Positions 4,874 through 6,793 of a DNA stretch of 6,793 nucleotides are shown piece by piece. The notes under the pieces are model-generated. The model saw only the letters and a list, made by a program, of their open reading frames with translations, made no database searches and had not been told where the DNA came from. The stretch's first letter is position 1, and each line of letters opens with the position of its first letter. This stretch comes from Candidatus Latescibacterota bacterium (GTDB taxonomy: Bacteria > Latescibacterota > UBA2968 > GCA-2709665), in NCBI GenBank assembly GCA_030746455.1, contig JASLMQ010000005.1, forward strand, positions 1 to 6,793, read 5' to 3'. Position numbers and translations under genes: made by a program.

Positions 4874-6793
4874 ATGAGCAAGAACGACGTTCGCACCCTC
4901 AATCGAAGCCAGCAGCACGTTTCGTTGCCGGACGGTGCCACCATCGTCGTGGTTGGTGGAGGTCCCGCCGGCGCGTTCTTTGCCATTCAGGCGGCGAAGA
5001 AGGCCCGCGTGCTGGGCAGGAAGCTCGATCTTCTCATTGTGGAGAAGAAGGAGGAGCTCCGCTTCTACCAAGCGGCATCCTCCATACCTCTCAGAGAAGG
5101 CTGCAATTACTGTGCAGGGGGCATCTCTCCCATGCTGGCCAGCGCCTTGAGGGAGAGCGGGCTGAGCGTTCCTGAGGAAATAGTCTTGGGAAGAGCAACA
5201 TCGCTGACCGTGCACGGGGACTGGAAGAGCATCGAGTTGCCGGTCCCCGAGGGCAGGGAGATGCTTTCGGTGTTTCGAGGTTCGCGGCCCAGGCATCGCG
5301 CCGGCCGGCACGTGAATTTCGATTCGTATCTGCTTGACAAGGCGGTCGAGGAGGGCGCAAGGGTGGTTGCAGGGGAGGTCCAGGATGTGGGCTATTCGCC
5401 GAGCTTGAAACCGGTTGTGCGGTACCGGACCGGCACAGGAGGGAAGAATGGTATCGAGACCACAGAAGCCGATTTTGTCGTGTTCGCAGGAGGTGTGAAC
5501 CAGACCCCAGGAATGGACCCGGAATCAGACCGTCTCTTTGGGGCCCTTAAGAAAGCAATCCCCGGATTCCGTCCGCCCAAGGTTCGCAAGACGCTCATCT
5601 GCGAGATGCAGACCGAGGAGGAGTTGCTCCGGCACATACGAGGCGAGGTGCATTTCGCTCAATACGGCTCAAAGGACCTGCAGATCGAGATGTCTTCGCT
5701 GATGCCCAAAGGAGGATGGATAACTGTCGTCTTGCTTGGTCGGACGGTCGATAGGGCTCAACCATCGCAGCATCTGCAGATTATGGAGCGTTTTCTGGAG
5801 CTTCCACACATCAAGCGGCTGCTTCCAAGGAAGGCCACGCTTGCCCCAGTGTGTGTGTGCAATCCAAACATGGTAGTAGGGGCTTCTCGGAGTCCCTTCG
5901 GCCACAGAGTGGCCCTTATTGGAGACATGGCCGTGTCGCGGCTGTACAAGGACGGAATCTTCTCTGCATATGCCTCGGCAAGGGGACTGGCCGACTGCAT
6001 TCTCGATGTAGGTATCGACCGAGCCAGTCTGAAGAAGGCCTACTGGCCCGTAATCAGAAGATTCGAGGTGGATAACAGATTCGGTGCAGTCGTATTTCTG
6101 TTGAACCGCGTGACGTTCTCCCACCGGGTTTTGAGCAGGATCTTCTATCAAGCTGTTCTGACGGAGCGAAAGACGAAACCCGAACACGGACGCCGCCTGG
6201 CGGACGTTCTTTGGAGAATCGCCAGCGGGGATGACACCTACCGAAGCATCCTGCTGTCGATGTATCATCCCGCCACGGTCTGGTCGATCGTTGTGGGAGG
6301 TGCCTTGGTGACAATCAGGAACTGTATGACAGAGCGGGTGTTCGGATTGAACTGGGAGGGCTTTGGGCGATACCCCACCGGTGTTCCCAGGGAAGACATA
6401 GAGGAGAAGCGGCTGGAGATCGCCGGGGTGCTGGGCATCCAGCCGACCCGGCGGTCGCTGGATTTCGAGAGGATGTACTCGATAAAGATCAAGGCAGGCC
6501 GAGCGAGGATACTCGACCAGCTGGGGAGATTCGGCGATGCGGACCGTCGGTACTTCAGATCAAGGCTGGTGAATGTGCATCGTACCGTCGGCAGTGCAAA
6601 TCAAGTGGGCAGCACGATCCAGTACGATGTCTTTCCCGGGTGGCTGTCGTTCAGTGTTGTCCTGGAGAAGGTGGTCGGGACGCACTACTTGCTGTATCGC
6701 GTTCGGGATGGGTTTGCACAGGGCGGGATCCTCGTCTTCAGCATCGACGAGAAGGAAGAGGGGCTGTGTCTCCTATCAATATACGTCGCGTTT
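4874..6793 (+). CDS. GGR-like FAD-dependent oxidoreductase with C-terminal extension (partial, runs off the right edge)
   Basis: 640 codons without a stop from ATG 4874 to the window end; an in-frame TGA at 4862 limits the start to ATG 4874 or GTG 4871. Residues 23-57 form a Rossmann FAD site: I-V-V-V-G28-G-G-P-A-G33 ending at acidic E57. C77-N-Y-C80-A-G-G-I-S follows, resembling the cysteine segment of geranylgeranyl reductases. The second FAD motif is V346-A-L-I-G-D-M-A-V-S-R-L-Y-K-D-G-I362. A C-x-C pair (C327, C329) lies just before it. Residues 463-484 are hydrophobic and may associate with membrane. From about 530 a separate domain begins that reads like a START/SRPBCC-type ligand-binding fold (weak call). 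GGR-family enzymes reduce isoprenoid double bonds, but many relatives have unknown substrates, so no reaction is assigned. Arg codons AGA/AGG are much commoner than in the radical SAM gene. The strict cofactor family is secure; the function is not. Confidence 0.85.
   Translation, partial: MSKNDVRTLNRSQQHVSLPDGATIVVVGGGPAGAFFAIQAAKKARVLGRKLDLLIVEKKEELRFYQAASSIPLREGCNYCAGGISPMLASALRESGLSVPEEIVLGRATSLTVHGDWKSIELPVPEGREMLSVFRGSRPRHRAGRHVNFDSYLLDKAVEEGARVVAGEVQDVGYSPSLKPVVRYRTGTGGKNGIETTEADFVVFAGGVNQTPGMDPESDRLFGALKKAIPGFRPPKVRKTLICEMQTEEELLRHIRGEVHFAQYGSKDLQIEMSSLMPKGGWITVVLLGRTVDRAQPSQHLQIMERFLELPHIKRLLPRKATLAPVCVCNPNMVVGASRSPFGHRVALIGDMAVSRLYKDGIFSAYASARGLADCILDVGIDRASLKKAYWPVIRRFEVDNRFGAVVFLLNRVTFSHRVLSRIFYQAVLTERKTKPEHGRRLADVLWRIASGDDTYRSILLSMYHPATVWSIVVGGALVTIRNCMTERVFGLNWEGFGRYPTGVPREDIEEKRLEIAGVLGIQPTRRSLDFERMYSIKIKAGRARILDQLGRFGDADRRYFRSRLVNVHRTVGSANQVGSTIQYDVFPGWLSFSVVLEKVVGTHYLLYRVRDGFAQGGILVFSIDEKEEGLCLLSIYVAF

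Noticed and set aside
5849..5859. A GTGTGTGTGTG dinucleotide tract inside the flavoprotein gene, a possible slippage site.
   Set aside because: It is only about five units and simply encodes Val-Cys-Val-Cys at residues 326-329, next to a conserved part of the protein. It is too short to suggest phase variation.
1..6793. CRISPR arrays, tRNA or rRNA genes, insertion sequences, attachment sites.
   Set aside because: No regularly spaced repeats, tRNA-like folds, transposase motifs or terminal inverted repeats were seen on either strand.

Overview
The window is high-GC bacterial DNA with every supported gene on the + strand. Gene content (a GlnK-type PII protein, an AmtB-type ammonium channel with a cleavable signal peptide, MobB, a NirJ/AhbC/AhbD-like radical SAM protein with PCP_red domains, and a geranylgeranyl-reductase-like flavoprotein) suits a Gram-negative-type bacterium with anaerobic or redox-versatile metabolism. 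Nitrospirota, Desulfobacterota or NC10-like lineages would fit, but nothing in the sequence fixes the taxon.

Layout. (1) Positions 2-70: the last 22 codons of a gene entering from the left, overlapping the next start by GTGA. (2) 67-570: a 167-aa protein with an N-terminal four-cysteine zinc-ribbon-like module, an acidic/Gly/Pro linker and one C-terminal PCP_red domain (the small domain named from the C terminus of the light-independent protochlorophyllide reductase B subunit). (3) 624-2120: a radical SAM/SPASM enzyme of the heme d1/alternative heme (NirJ/AhbC/AhbD) type carrying two more PCP_red-like domains at its C terminus. These three genes look like one operon and are the most unusual part of the window. 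(4) 2121-2376: a 256-base non-coding gap. (5) 2377-2715 glnK and 2749-4059 amt, the classic ammonium sensing and transport pair. (6) 4128-4646 mobB, a P-loop GTPase of molybdenum cofactor maturation. (7) 4647-4870: a short gap with two small hairpins and a doubtful 24-codon membrane peptide. (8) 4874 to the right edge: a large GGR-like FAD oxidoreductase, 640 codons without a stop, with a C-terminal extension and visibly different arginine codon use.

How the parts could work together. GlnK and Amt are an established functional pair: PII plugs the channel when nitrogen is sufficient. The shared PCP_red domain suggests that the zinc-ribbon protein and the radical SAM protein act on the same substrate or assembly; a tetrapyrrole is an attractive guess because the radical SAM relatives modify heme precursors and the domain is named from a tetrapyrrole reductase, but that is inference. 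MobB and the flavoprotein have no obvious partner inside the window.
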